A stretch of 64,000 bases of DNA from Halomonas maura. Lineage in GTDB: Bacteria > Pseudomonadota > Gammaproteobacteria > Pseudomonadales > Halomonadaceae. Positions within the stretch are counted from its first letter, which is position 1, and the number at the start of each line of letters is the position of its first letter. The translations under genes were made by a program, and so were the position numbers. The notes beneath the pieces were generated by a model, which did no database searches, was not told the origin of the DNA, and worked only from the letters and a program-made list of their open reading frames with translations. This document shows positions 37,574 to 46,387 of this stretch, piece by piece. The stretch lies in contig NZ_JAUFPQ010000010.1 in assembly GCF_030409305.1 (NCBI RefSeq), positions 1 to 64,000 on the forward strand, written 5' to 3'.

Positions 37574-38914
37574 TCACGCCTGCCCCTGGGGGGCCTCACG
37601 CAACCGCAAGGTTACCAGATGGGCCTTCAACAATACCCAGCAGGCCACGCTCAGGCCCAGATACCCGCTCAACCCTCTCGCGTCACGCAGCATGGACTGC
37701 GTCAAGCCGAAATCCACGAAGGCCACGGCCACCATCAGCCCGGAAAGGGCCAGCGTTCGGGTCTGGGGGTCACGGCTACGATGCAGGTGCCGGGCGAACA
37801 GCCAGGCGGGCACGCCGTACAGCGCGCCCAGCGTCAGTAGGCCCAGCACCCCACGCCGCGCCGCGGTGTCGATGATATCGCTATGCAGTTGATCAAACTG
37901 GCTCACCCCAGAATGCAATACGCCTGCCTCGACCATCGCATCCCGGGCCGCCTGCAGGTGCCCCTCGCCCCAGCCGGTCAGCGGCTTCTCCAGAAACAGC
38001 TGGCCGCCGGCATGCCACATCTCCAGGCGCAAGCCCACGGAGTTGCCGCTATCGCCTTCCACGACATAATCGCGCGCATCATCCATGGCCCTCTCGATAC
38101 GCGAGGAGACCCCGTAATCGGTGAGGGCAGTCATCGCGACCAGCCCGGCCAGCAATCCCCAGAACCCCGCTGCCGCCATCAGCATACGACGCCGGGAAAA
38201 GACCCCGCGAAAGGCGCGAAAGCCCATCCACGCCAGCAGGGGCACCACCACCCAGCCACCGCGAGTGCCGGAGAGGAAGGAGGCCGCGAAACCGGCCACC
38301 GCGGTCAGGCCCAGGGCCGCAGTCAGCCAGGGAAATGGTCGCCGCGAAAGGGACAGGCGTCCCAGCATGGCCACCAGTGCCAACACGCCCAGCAGCAGGG
38401 CGAGATTGCCGAAGGGAATGGCATTCATGCCGTTGTCGGCGCGGTAGGCACCGAGCACGAAACGTTCGTGCATCGCGATCGCCCCGGCCCCCTGCCCTCC
38501 CACCAGCAGGCCCAACCACCAGCCTATGCGCGACGGCGGATGGCGGCGTAGCCAGATCAACAGCGCCGCCGCCAGCAGCGGCCACAATGGCATTAGCCAG
38601 CCGCGTGCATGCTCGGCCACCGGCCATTGGCCGGTGCGCGCCACGTCCCAGCACCACAGGCCGGCGAAGGTCGCCAGCACCAGCAACCAGCCCCAATCCT
38701 CGCCATCCAGCAGGGCCGGGTACTGGCGCGTCGGCCCCCGGCGAGCCAACACCCCGCACAGCGCCAGCAGCCCGGCCGCCAGCGGTACCGCTGCATAGCC
38801 CCAGGGCACCAGGATCAACAGCGAGACGAAGGCCCATAGCAGCAGGGTATTACCACGACGCCAGGGATCATCGCCCTGGGTCGCTGGTCGCGGCCAGATC
38901 AGCGACAGTATCAT
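37574..38914 (-). CDS. O-antigen ligase / Wzy_C family membrane protein
   Basis: A 446-aa inner-membrane protein with about 11 hydrophobic helices and one large periplasmic loop (about residues 255-345). The stretch SGTRGGWVVVPLLAWM and, in the loop, MWHAGGQLFLEKPLTGWGEG and QLHSDIIDTAARRGVLGL are characteristic of the Wzy_C (WaaL) domain, with the conserved Arg and His. It probably transfers lipid-linked polymer to lipid A core or another acceptor. A decayed copy of its C-terminus lies at about 52136-52290. Confidence 0.85.
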   Translation of the reverse strand: MILSLIWPRPATQGDDPWRRGNTLLLWAFVSLLILVPWGYAAVPLAAGLLALCGVLARRGPTRQYPALLDGEDWGWLLVLATFAGLWCWDVARTGQWPVAEHARGWLMPLWPLLAAALLIWLRRHPPSRIGWWLGLLVGGQGAGAIAMHERFVLGAYRADNGMNAIPFGNLALLLGVLALVAMLGRLSLSRRPFPWLTAALGLTAVAGFAASFLSGTRGGWVVVPLLAWMGFRAFRGVFSRRRMLMAAAGFWGLLAGLVAMTALTDYGVSSRIERAMDDARDYVVEGDSGNSVGLRLEMWHAGGQLFLEKPLTGWGEGHLQAARDAMVEAGVLHSGVSQFDQLHSDIIDTAARRGVLGLLTLGALYGVPAWLFARHLHRSRDPQTRTLALSGLMVAVAFVDFGLTQSMLRDARGLSGYLGLSVACWVLLKAHLVTLRLREAPQGQA

Positions 38915-39146
38915 GCCTCACTCTCCCTCGGGCCCCTTCGGCGTATCCCGATATGCCCACACGGGCGTTTCACCACTCGTAGCCATACAGTCATGTCACG
39001 GTGCACTATGCAGAATAGCCCGGTCACGCGCCGGGGCATGGCCTCAAGCTGCCAGCACAGGACGCCGCGGCTTCATCACGACACGAGATGGCACCACTTG
39101 CCTCGCAGCCATCCTCGCTTCCAGAGCCAGTCACTTGAATGAGCGG
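38915..39146. other. spacer before the IS5 relic
   Basis: No gene or repeat could be supported. The promoter of the ligase gene would be here. Confidence 0.3.
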
Positions 39147-40191
39147 TTAGGAAACCGCTGAATCAACCGATTCTGGTCAACCGAGGTGTTCAGCATGGCC
39201 AGGCCGGCCGTCACCTCGGCCATCCTGGCATGGCTATCTCAGGTGGCCAGTGTTATCTGGCAGCCGAGTCATCCGGCGGCCAGGCCAGATTCAAGAGATC
39301 TTGGACCCGTCAGCATGATCCGGCCCCCGACCAGCCAGCACCAGATGGCTGATTGCGGATTGTGAACAGCTGCGCTCGATGCTTGGCCAGCCGCTGGTAG
39401 GGCACCTTCCGCTACCCGAAGAAGTTCTTGATGAGATGATACGGTTGCTCCACCTCAGCGTGGATGCAGGCTGGCCTTGGCCGTCTCGAACGCCAGCAGC
39501 TGCGTTTTCATCAGGCTCTCTGGCATCTGTCTGATGGTACCGAGCTGGCGGCGACACTATGGGCGAGTCCAGTGACCGCATCGACGCCGATTAGGGCCTT
39601 CAGGCCGCAAACCCATCTGAGGCCGTTTCATCTCCGGATCGTGTTGCTTGGCCTGGTACCTGTTGGAGGGCGCGGCCGCCACGATGGTGGCGTCGACAAT
39701 GGTGCCATCGCGTGTGAACAGACCCTGCTGGCGTTGTTTTCCTCGAAGATCCGCTGGGTCAGGAAATGCTTCTCGAGCAGATGGCGGAAACGCAACAGCG
39801 AAATAACGTTCGACACGCTCTTGATGGCCAGGTCGATACCGATGAAGTCGCACATGGCCTGGCTGGCATAAGCGGCATCCTCCAGCGCCTCATCCGCAAG
39901 GGCATACCACTGCTGGACTGCTGGACTGCTGGACTGCTGGACTGCTGGACTGCTGGACTGCTGGACTGCTGGACTGCTGGACTGCTGGAGGAAGTAGACT
40001 CGCAGCATCCGCTCCATGCCAATGGGGAACCGGCCTCGCTTGCCCGCCGCGTAGGGGAAGTTAGACGCTGACCGTGCCTCGATCAGCCGTTGCCATGGTA
40101 GCAAGGCCTCCGTCTATGCCAGAAACCGCTAACGGTGGGCAACCGTCTTCTTGTTCTGCTGCTCGGCCTGAGCGAACGAGACCTGCTGCAT
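39147..40191 (-). pseudogene. IS5-family transposase relic
   Basis: The minus strand reads as an IS5-type transposase with many lesions: SFAQAEQQNKKTVAHR then a stop, ALLPWQRLIEAR, GKRGRFPIGMERMLRVYFLQ, WYALADEALEDAAYASQAMC and FIGIDLAIKSV in one frame; GLFTRDGTIVDATIVAAAPS (first catalytic Asp) in the next; GLKALIGVDAVTGLAHSV in a third; and HAEVEQPYHLIKNFFG near the end. An 8-bp tandem repeat has expanded inside the N-terminal part. GGAAACCGCTGAA at about 39150 may be the element's end. It cannot produce a working enzyme. Confidence 0.82.
39909..39989. repeat. 8-bp tandem repeat, about 10 copies
   Basis: The octamer CTGGACTG (CAGTCCAG on the other strand) is repeated nine times without error from 39913 to 39984, with partial units at both ends. 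It lies in the IS5 transposase relic exactly at the FLQQ-WYALADEAL junction. The ancestral gene needs only one CCAGCAGT; the extra 72 bp add 24 codons in frame (three times SSSPAVQQ). Typical of slipped-strand expansion. Confidence 0.95.
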
Positions 40192-40331
40192 CGGATGCCC
40201 CTGTCAGCGGGTGATGGACAGGCAAGAGCTACCCCGCCGGTGGCGCTCAGGCGGCTCCGGTGGAATTTATACCACGCTCACCTGGAAAGTCCGGGCGACT
40301 GTGCCCGGCCTGGCCAGTCGGCTCGGGCGCC
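40192..40331. other. spacer after the TupA-like gene
   Basis: About 140 nt of G+C-rich sequence that may include the outer end of the IS5 relic. Nothing else seen. Confidence 0.3.
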
Positions 40332-41213
40332 TCAGTACCTGGGATCACACTTCCAGAGATTGCCCATCCACAGGTCATACGACTTGCTGGTGAAGGCCCC
40401 GAATCCCGCGGCATGGGCGAAGGTCATCTCCCCGAAGAAGATCCGACCGCGAATGTTATAGAGATCGACGCGCACATAGGAGAACGGCTCGGCCAGGATC
40501 TTGACGATCTCGAGCATTCGCTCATAGTTCTCGGGGCGTTCGATACGGTGATAAATCGAGGGATACTTGACGGCAAAGGGGAGCCACTCCAGGTCCTCGC
40601 TGAAGTATGACCTGCTGTGGTTGGTGAATCGATCGAAATCGACATGCAGGATCACCACGGGATCACACCCTTCGCCCTGCTTGAAGACGTGGAACTTGTA
40701 ATCCAGCGCGGCCTCACCCGCTTTCACAGGCAGTTTACGTTCCACCAGGAGCTTCGGCGTGATATCGCTGTACCAGGGCTCGCGCTTGATTTGCCCATAA
40801 TCCTTGCCCAGTTCCCGGCGGGCCGCCGAGCAGCCGTGCTCGATGTCCTCGCGGCCGGCATCGCGGTCGAAGATAAACACCGTCCCTGAATTATTGTTGG
40901 TCTTCAACACCGCGCCATCATTGGCGGTGATCAACTCCTGAAGGTGTGCTGGTTCGAGCGAGTCCCCCACGAACAGGTTATCGATGACGACCTCGCTGCC
41001 CACGGCATCCCGGACATAGTCCTTGACCCTGACCTTGTCGGCACACAGTGCGAATAGTTCGGAGGTATAATGGCGCTTCCTGAAGTTGACTTTCTCGTTG
41101 TAGGTTCTCGGCTGCTTGAAATTCGGAAGATAGTGCAGCCGGGAGACGAATTTTATATGGTCCTTGGCGACGGCCGGCAGGACATCATAAAATTTTCTCA
41201 TCAACTTCGTCAT
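40332..41213 (-). CDS. TupA-like ATP-grasp protein (second copy)
   Basis: A 293-aa member of the same family as 9906-10802. PRTYNEKVNFRK is the N-terminal signature, GAVLKTNNNSGTVFIFD the ATP-lysine segment, DYKFHVFKQGEGCDPVVILH and FSYVRVDLYNIRGRIFFGEM the conserved core, with the metal-binding Glu in FGEMTF. It is G+C-rich, unlike the first copy. Predicted to form an amide or ester with an amino acid or similar donor on a sugar. It is alone on its strand, divergent from a second ATP-grasp gene at 41705. Confidence 0.83.
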   Translation of the reverse strand: MTKLMRKFYDVLPAVAKDHIKFVSRLHYLPNFKQPRTYNEKVNFRKRHYTSELFALCADKVRVKDYVRDAVGSEVVIDNLFVGDSLEPAHLQELITANDGAVLKTNNNSGTVFIFDRDAGREDIEHGCSAARRELGKDYGQIKREPWYSDITPKLLVERKLPVKAGEAALDYKFHVFKQGEGCDPVVILHVDFDRFTNHSRSYFSEDLEWLPFAVKYPSIYHRIERPENYERMLEIVKILAEPFSYVRVDLYNIRGRIFFGEMTFAHAAGFGAFTSKSYDLWMGNLWKCDPRY

Positions 41214-41430
41214 GCTGGGCCTTCCCCCCTATCGTGACGGGACATGCTCGTCGGCCTGCCCCGCCTCCCTTTAGGCCTAAAGGATAGCGCCTTGCCGACG
41301 GCCCGCCGCAGCGCCACCCGTTGAAGGGCTCGACGATCGTACGCTTGACACTCGCGTCGCGGCCGAACTCATCTACTATAGAATCGAACAGCCTGGGTTT
41401 CGCTACTCAGCGTGACCCACCGACTGCCGG
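41214..41430. other. divergent spacer
   Basis: Between the TupA-like gene and a hexapeptide-transferase fragment. Promoters for both sides could be here; no boxes can be named. Confidence 0.3.
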
Positions 41431-41690
41431 GTGGCCGATGCCATCGTCAATGCCTGCGCCGTGCTGGGCCCCGGCAGCATCGTCAATACCGGTGCCAATA
41501 TCGGTGGCGGCACCACCATCGGCGATCTCGCCTGGATCGGCATCGACGCCTCGCGCCGCCAGGGCCTGTGGATCGAGCACGCCGCCGTGGTAGGCGCCGC
41601 CGCTGCAGTCGTCGGCCCGGTCGATGACCATCAGATGGTCGTCGGGGTTCCCGCCAGGCCGCTGCACGCCCCTGACGGACTTTTTCTGCA
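41413..41690 (+). pseudogene. NeuD-like acyltransferase C-terminal fragment
   Basis: The plus frame reads VADAIVNACAVLGPGSIVNT, GANIGGGTTIGDLAWIGIDA, AAVVGAAAAVVGPV and MVVGVPARPLH, clearly the hexapeptide-repeat half of a NeuD/PglD-type acyltransferase. The N-terminal nucleotide-binding-like half is absent and there is no proper start. The frame runs on into the ATP-grasp gene without a native stop. It is a truncated relic immediately upstream of the ATP-grasp gene at 41705. Confidence 0.65.
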
Positions 41691-41704
41691 GCGAGGGAAC
41701 CAGC

Positions 41705-42751
41705 ATGCATGCCGTCACCACCGCCGGCCTGCGCTTCATCGGCGCCGGCTATTGCCTACTCAAGGCCGATTGGCCCAAGACCCTGCGATTCGCCCAGGAA
41801 TCCCGGACGCTCTCCCGGCACGGCGGCGCCCGGGCGCTGGTCGGTGCGGTCCTCGCCCCCTTCCGCTACGGTACCTCGCCCGAGGAGTACTTCCTGTTCG
41901 GCTTCTACGACAAGCTCCATGTCGAGCGCAAACGCTGGGTGGGCACCGTCGGCATGTGGCTGGCGCAGCGGCGCTTCGTCCCGGCCGGCATACGCGGCGA
42001 CTTCGCCGACAAGACACGCTTTACCGAGCGCTATCGCGAACTCATGGACGGCAGCGCGAGGTTCCATACCGCCACGGACGACCCGGAGCCCCTGCTCGAG
42101 GCGCTCCGGGCCGGTGGGCATGACATCTTCATCAAGCCCGCCGACGGCCAATGTGGCACCGGTGCCAGCGTCCTCAGTATCGAGGAACTAAGACGCGACG
42201 GCCGAGGCGCGCTCGCCCGCGCCACGGCGGGCGGCGGGATCTATATCGTCGAGCGGCGACTCATCAATCACCCGGACATCCAACGCATCGCGCCGGACGC
42301 CCTGAGCACCATCCGGGTGGTCACCGCCGTCACCACCGCGGGCGATATCGAGTTCCTCTTCGCCCGGGCGCGCTTCTCCATCGGCAAGGTGGTGGACAAC
42401 CTCGGCTCCGGCGGGCTGGCGGTGCCCGTCGACCTGGACACCGGAGTGATCTCCGGGCCAGCCGTCGCCAGCGCTTCGTTGATCGAGCGGACGTTCGAGC
42501 GCCATCCGAAGACCGGCGAGACCTTCCAGGGCAAGGTGATTCCCATGTGGGATGCGGTGCTGGACCTGGCGCAACGCTCGGCCCTTCGGCAGATCGAGGC
42601 CCGGGTCATCGGCTGGGATATCGCCGTGACCCCGGACGGCCCCCTGCTCCTCGAGGGCAATCACAACTGGGGCAAGGTGCTGTGGCAGATGCCCGTCGAC
42701 GAGGGCATGGCCCAGGAGTTGGAGCGCATCAAGGCGCGAGTGCTGGCCTAG
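41705..42751 (+). CDS. sugar-transfer-associated ATP-grasp protein (second copy)
   Basis: A 348-aa relative of the product of 4337-5347. It has SPEEYFLFGFYD near residue 60 (compare SPLEWYQFGFAG in the other copy), the ATP-lysine segment DIFIKPADGQCGTGASVL, APDALSTIRVVTAVTTAG, and the metal-binding GPLLLEGNHNWGKVLWQMPV. The start at 41705 has GAGGGA upstream; the open frame before it is not coding. One of very few plus-strand polysaccharide genes here. Its partner substrate is unknown. Confidence 0.8.
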   Translation: MHAVTTAGLRFIGAGYCLLKADWPKTLRFAQESRTLSRHGGARALVGAVLAPFRYGTSPEEYFLFGFYDKLHVERKRWVGTVGMWLAQRRFVPAGIRGDFADKTRFTERYRELMDGSARFHTATDDPEPLLEALRAGGHDIFIKPADGQCGTGASVLSIEELRRDGRGALARATAGGGIYIVERRLINHPDIQRIAPDALSTIRVVTAVTTAGDIEFLFARARFSIGKVVDNLGSGGLAVPVDLDTGVISGPAVASASLIERTFERHPKTGETFQGKVIPMWDAVLDLAQRSALRQIEARVIGWDIAVTPDGPLLLEGNHNWGKVLWQMPVDEGMAQELERIKARVLA

Positions 42752-42906
42752 GATTCAACGCTGATCCACTGCGAATCCCGGGCGTTCGGCCAACTTCATT
42801 CGATCTGTTGCGTTCAATAGCGCTATTCGCCTCAACAGAGCGATAACGCTGACTCGAAATCCGTGAATCTCGTGACGATCGGTTAAAACCGACCGGCTCC
42901 TGGACA
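42752..42906. other. convergent intergenic region
   Basis: Lies between the ends of two convergent genes. Contains the small stem CGGTTAAAACCG near 42880; a bidirectional terminator is likely but not clear. Confidence 0.35.
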
Positions 42907-43680
42907 TCAATGCTCCAGGGCCACCGCCAGCTGCCCCAGCCGCTCGTGGATCGCCCGCTCGGTCTTGTGCAGTTGGGTGGCCGAGGGCACCCAATACTCC
43001 AGACTGTCAGTGCGACTCCGCTCAGCCAGGTAATGGGTGGGGGCGGCCAGCGGCTCGAGCCCCGCCCGCCGGAAATGCTGCATGGCCCGGGGCATATGCG
43101 AGGCCGAGGTCACCAACACTGTCCGCGCACCTTGCCCCAGCGCCTCGCGCACCGCCCGCGCCTCGCGGCCGGTATCGGCCGGAAAATCCAGCACCCGCAA
43201 ACGGTCCGGCGCCACGCCCAGTTCACGGGCGGCCCGGGCGTAGCCCCGCGCCACCGGCTGCGCCTCAGGCGAGAAGCTGCCCCCCGAGACCACCAGAGGT
43301 AACGACGGCTGCTGGCGCCACAGCCGCACGCCCTCCATCAGGCGGATGGCCGAACTCTCGGTCAGCTGACCGGTGACCGTCCAGGGCGCCTGCCACGCCC
43401 AGCCCCCGCCCAGCACCACGACGCCCGCCAGGGCCTCGTCCTCCGGCAGCGTCTCGAGGGCGGGATAGCGCGCCTCGAGCGGCGCCAGCAGCCGATCGGC
43501 CACCGGCGCCCAGCTCGAAAGCACCAGCAATGCCAGCCCCGCGACGGCCAGGCTCGCACCCGACCGGCGCCGCCCCCACCAGGCCAGCAGCAGCCCCAGC
43601 CCCCCCAGGCCCAACGCCACCGGCAGCGGTAGCAGCAGCTCCCCCGCCAGCGTCTTCAACAGATCATACATGTTCGTCAT
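42907..43680 (-). CDS. ElyC/YdcF-like DUF218 membrane protein
   Basis: A 257-aa protein with two N-terminal membrane helices (about residues 14-55) and a DUF218 domain: VVVLGGGWAWQ, LPLVVSGGSF, DTGREARAVREAL and VLVTSASHMPRAMQHFRRAG. ElyC in E. coli acts in envelope and undecaprenyl-carrier metabolism, so a role in lipid-carrier balance would fit this locus, but the reaction is unknown. The start at 43680 has AGGGAGGCG upstream. A dead paralogue is at 2200-2739. Confidence 0.85.
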   Translation of the reverse strand: MTNMYDLLKTLAGELLLPLPVALGLGGLGLLLAWWGRRRSGASLAVAGLALLVLSSWAPVADRLLAPLEARYPALETLPEDEALAGVVVLGGGWAWQAPWTVTGQLTESSAIRLMEGVRLWRQQPSLPLVVSGGSFSPEAQPVARGYARAARELGVAPDRLRVLDFPADTGREARAVREALGQGARTVLVTSASHMPRAMQHFRRAGLEPLAAPTHYLAERSRTDSLEYWVPSATQLHKTERAIHERLGQLAVALEH

Positions 43681-43817
43681 CGCCTCCCTGCGTGTCTTCG
43701 TTGGTGCTTCCTGGATGTATGGGCAGAGGTGCACATCGAGCGCGGGGTTGGCACTGCAGCTGTCGAGGCATGCCATCCGCCATCTTGGCTTTCAGGCCTC
43801 CCTCATGAGACCCGGGA
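43681..43817. other. spacer
   Basis: Short G+C-rich spacer between the acyltransferase and the DUF218 gene, no feature recognised. Confidence 0.3.
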
Positions 43818-45746
43818 TCAGAGCCGAGAGTCTGGAGTGGGGTCGTTGGCGAGAATTGACCTGAGCCTGGACTCAACATATTCCGTCGAGGCACTGGATA
43901 GATGGAGCCCATCGCTGAAATACGACCAGTGTCCATCACTGACCACACAACGGTTCCCACAAAATATTTCATAAGGATGAATGACTGTCACATTGCCGTT
44001 GTCCAAATACCCTGAAAAAAACATGAAAGATTCCTTCAAGTGATGTAGATTTGTGATTCTTATATCTTTCAAGCCTTCGGAAAGGGCTTCAGGAGTGCTC
44101 GTCAGGGATGGCTGCATCTCGAGTGTTCCAGACACTCTTGGATGTGCTCCAATAATGACAATACCCTTGGAAAGATCGCTAAAGTGGGAGATTGTCTCAT
44201 CGATGAACGGCTTCCACCTGAAGAATTCGTTGCTTTCCGAAAAATTTGTGACACTGCCATCATACCTATCCCATGATTGAGAAATAACCACGACATCATA
44301 ATTATTATCAATGCTATATAATGCCTCTCTCAAATCATTGCAGGATATATCAGAAAACTTATCCCGAAACTCGACGCCTTTCAGTAACACACAACCACCC
44401 CTGGTGACAGTGTCTACCTCACCATACCCCAAGCCTAATGCTCTTGTAAGTGGAACCACATATTGCTGAAGAACGGAATCGCCTATAAATAGCACCTTGG
44501 CGCCTCCTGAATCGTTGATAGAAAGCCCACGCTTGAAACTCGAATTAAAAGTTGCACCGTGCGCTTTAGCGACCTCCAGAGCAAATGGATTAAGGTAACG
44601 AAACCGATTATTCAACCCATTTGTCTTGGCAACCAGAAGCCCAGAACTTGCAAACAAAGGTATGGTCAAAACCAGGCCCGTAATAATCGCGACCTTCTTG
44701 ACCCCCTTCTCTGACTGTATAGACCGACGAATTGAAATCTCGACAAACCTATAGGTTAGCCAAGCAAGAAATGAGGATACTGACAACACAAAAACCAGCA
44801 GTTGTGCGTCAGAAAAGGAGTGATCGAAAAAGTTAAGGAAGGTGATGATCGGTTGATGGTACAGATAAAGTGGATAAGATATCAATCCGAAGAATACAAG
44901 GACCCTCGTAGACAGAAGCACTGAAACCGATTTTCCTTCAAATACTGGAAACCCAATAACAAGACTAGCACCAATGCATGGCCATAGTGCATTCAGCCCT
45001 GGAAACTTCGAGTTCTTATCCAACCACGCCATCGGCACCACAATCAAGAGCAGACCAACAACACCAAGGTGTTTTTTGAAACTCTTGCGAACTGGGGTTT
45101 TCGAACCATATTTGATCCAAAGGGCCAAGATGCAACCGACCAGAAGCTCAAACGCCCTATAATGCGGCAAAAAGTACCCGGCAGAATAGCCCCGACTAAC
45201 AGCGTCCATTGACAAAAACAAGGAGAACGCGAAAAGCACTGCCGCCAAAGGAATCAGAACATTTCTGGACACCTTGAAAGCCATGATAAGAATAATAGGC
45301 CAGGCCACATAAAACTGCTCTTCCACGCCTAGCGACCATAGGTGAATCAAGGGCTGATAGGCTTGGCCTTGCGCAAAATAGTTGACTCCCTGAGAGAACA
45401 GGATATTAGCCGCACCGAAGGCTGAAAAGAAAACCTCCTTACCAAGATTATCAAACTGCCCATTATCATAGAACACAAAGCCGAACAGCAATGTAAACGC
45501 CAAAGTGATGGACAGGGCTGGAAGCAGCCTCGCCGCCCTCCGCTTGTAGAAGTTCAAAAACGAGAAATTCCCACTCTCCATCTCTTTAGCTATCAAGGAA
45601 GTGATCAAATACCCACTGACAACAAAAAAGACATCGACACCAACATAACCACCAGGCAAGAAATCTTCACTTGCGTGGAACAATACGACGGCCAAGACCC
45701 CAATCGCCCTTAAACCATCAATATCACCTCTGTAGCTCAGGCTCAC
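43818..45746 (-). CDS. OafA-type acyltransferase with C-terminal SGNH domain
   Basis: A 642-aa inner-membrane O-acetyltransferase. The N-terminal Acyltransferase-3 domain begins YRGDIDGLRAIGVLAVVLFH with the catalytic His, followed by GVDVFFVVSGYLIT and about ten helices to residue 360. The C-terminal periplasmic SGNH part has AKVLFIGDSVLQQY (block I Ser) and the late SDGLHLS (Asp/His). Such proteins acetylate O-antigen or exopolysaccharide sugars from acetyl-CoA. The GTG at 45746 with GGGGTGA upstream is preferred over the longer frame from 45809. Its G+C is lower than that of flanking genes. Confidence 0.88.
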   Translation of the reverse strand: MSLSYRGDIDGLRAIGVLAVVLFHASEDFLPGGYVGVDVFFVVSGYLITSLIAKEMESGNFSFLNFYKRRAARLLPALSITLAFTLLFGFVFYDNGQFDNLGKEVFFSAFGAANILFSQGVNYFAQGQAYQPLIHLWSLGVEEQFYVAWPIILIMAFKVSRNVLIPLAAVLFAFSLFLSMDAVSRGYSAGYFLPHYRAFELLVGCILALWIKYGSKTPVRKSFKKHLGVVGLLLIVVPMAWLDKNSKFPGLNALWPCIGASLVIGFPVFEGKSVSVLLSTRVLVFFGLISYPLYLYHQPIITFLNFFDHSFSDAQLLVFVLSVSSFLAWLTYRFVEISIRRSIQSEKGVKKVAIITGLVLTIPLFASSGLLVAKTNGLNNRFRYLNPFALEVAKAHGATFNSSFKRGLSINDSGGAKVLFIGDSVLQQYVVPLTRALGLGYGEVDTVTRGGCVLLKGVEFRDKFSDISCNDLREALYSIDNNYDVVVISQSWDRYDGSVTNFSESNEFFRWKPFIDETISHFSDLSKGIVIIGAHPRVSGTLEMQPSLTSTPEALSEGLKDIRITNLHHLKESFMFFSGYLDNGNVTVIHPYEIFCGNRCVVSDGHWSYFSDGLHLSSASTEYVESRLRSILANDPTPDSRL

Positions 45747-45877
45747 GAATTCACCCCACGCTATAAGTTGCAACCACCACCTGGACAGGGGCCACGCTGT
45801 ATATCTCATGGGCTTTTTATTTTATCATGAAAAAATAACCCCGCCTCATTCATAAGAGTGATCTTGCCCGGAAACAG

Positions 45878-46087
45878 CGGATACCTCATTAAGACAATGC
45901 ACTGAGACGAGGTGACCCATGGCAAGGCAACCAGCTTCGATGAACAAGCCCCGTACCCGCGACTCCCAAGACGACATGGCCCAGGCACTGGCTCTCGCCG
46001 ATCGTGTCGGTATCCGTGCCGCCGCCCGGGAGCTTGGCCTTCAACCCAGCCAGTGCTACCCGTGGCGAGCCAAGGCCAAAAGCAGCG
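45878..46087 (+). mobile_element. truncated left end of IS3-family element
   Basis: Begins with CGGATACCTCATTAAGACA, a diverged copy of the IS3 end at 3956, and then encodes the first 50 or so residues of an OrfA (from 45919) nearly matching the one at 3616-3915 ([18 protein letters not shown]). Similarity stops at about 46087. The remainder of the element is lost, so this is a relic in the opposite orientation to the longer copy. Confidence 0.78.
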
Positions 46088-46108
46088 GCGAGGCCAGCGC
46101 CGGGGTAT

Positions 46109-46262
46109 CTATTGCGGCTCCAACAGGCCGGTGTCGACCAGCCCGAAGACCAGATGGGCCCCGGCAAGGGCGGCAAATGCCAGGGCCGGCCGCATTCGAC
46201 CGCGGAAGCAGCAGGGCCGGGTGGCCGATGAGGGAGAGCAGTACCCCCAGGCCAACGGTTCA
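46109..46262 (-). pseudogene. membrane-protein C-terminal relic
   Basis: On the minus strand VGLGVLLSLIGHPALLLPR continues, after a one-base frame change, as RPALAFAALAGAHLVFGLVD and ends at 46109. The hydrophobic pattern and the FGL segment resemble the last helix of the Wzy_C ligases, but the identity is weak. It is fused to the broken IS3 end. Confidence 0.35.
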
Positions 46263-46387
46263 TGCTTGAAGACTGACGGTAAACTTGAGGGATTGCCCCT
46301 GGGGTTTTATGCTACTTATAGATGATGGGCCACCAAGCATGGGAGTTGCCTTTTAAAACCCCCAATAATCAGCGAGTTGGACTCACA

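Noticed and set aside
39909..39989. CRISPR-like or protein-binding repeat array
   Set aside because: Units are 8 bp, directly adjacent and without spacers, so it is a simple tandem repeat.
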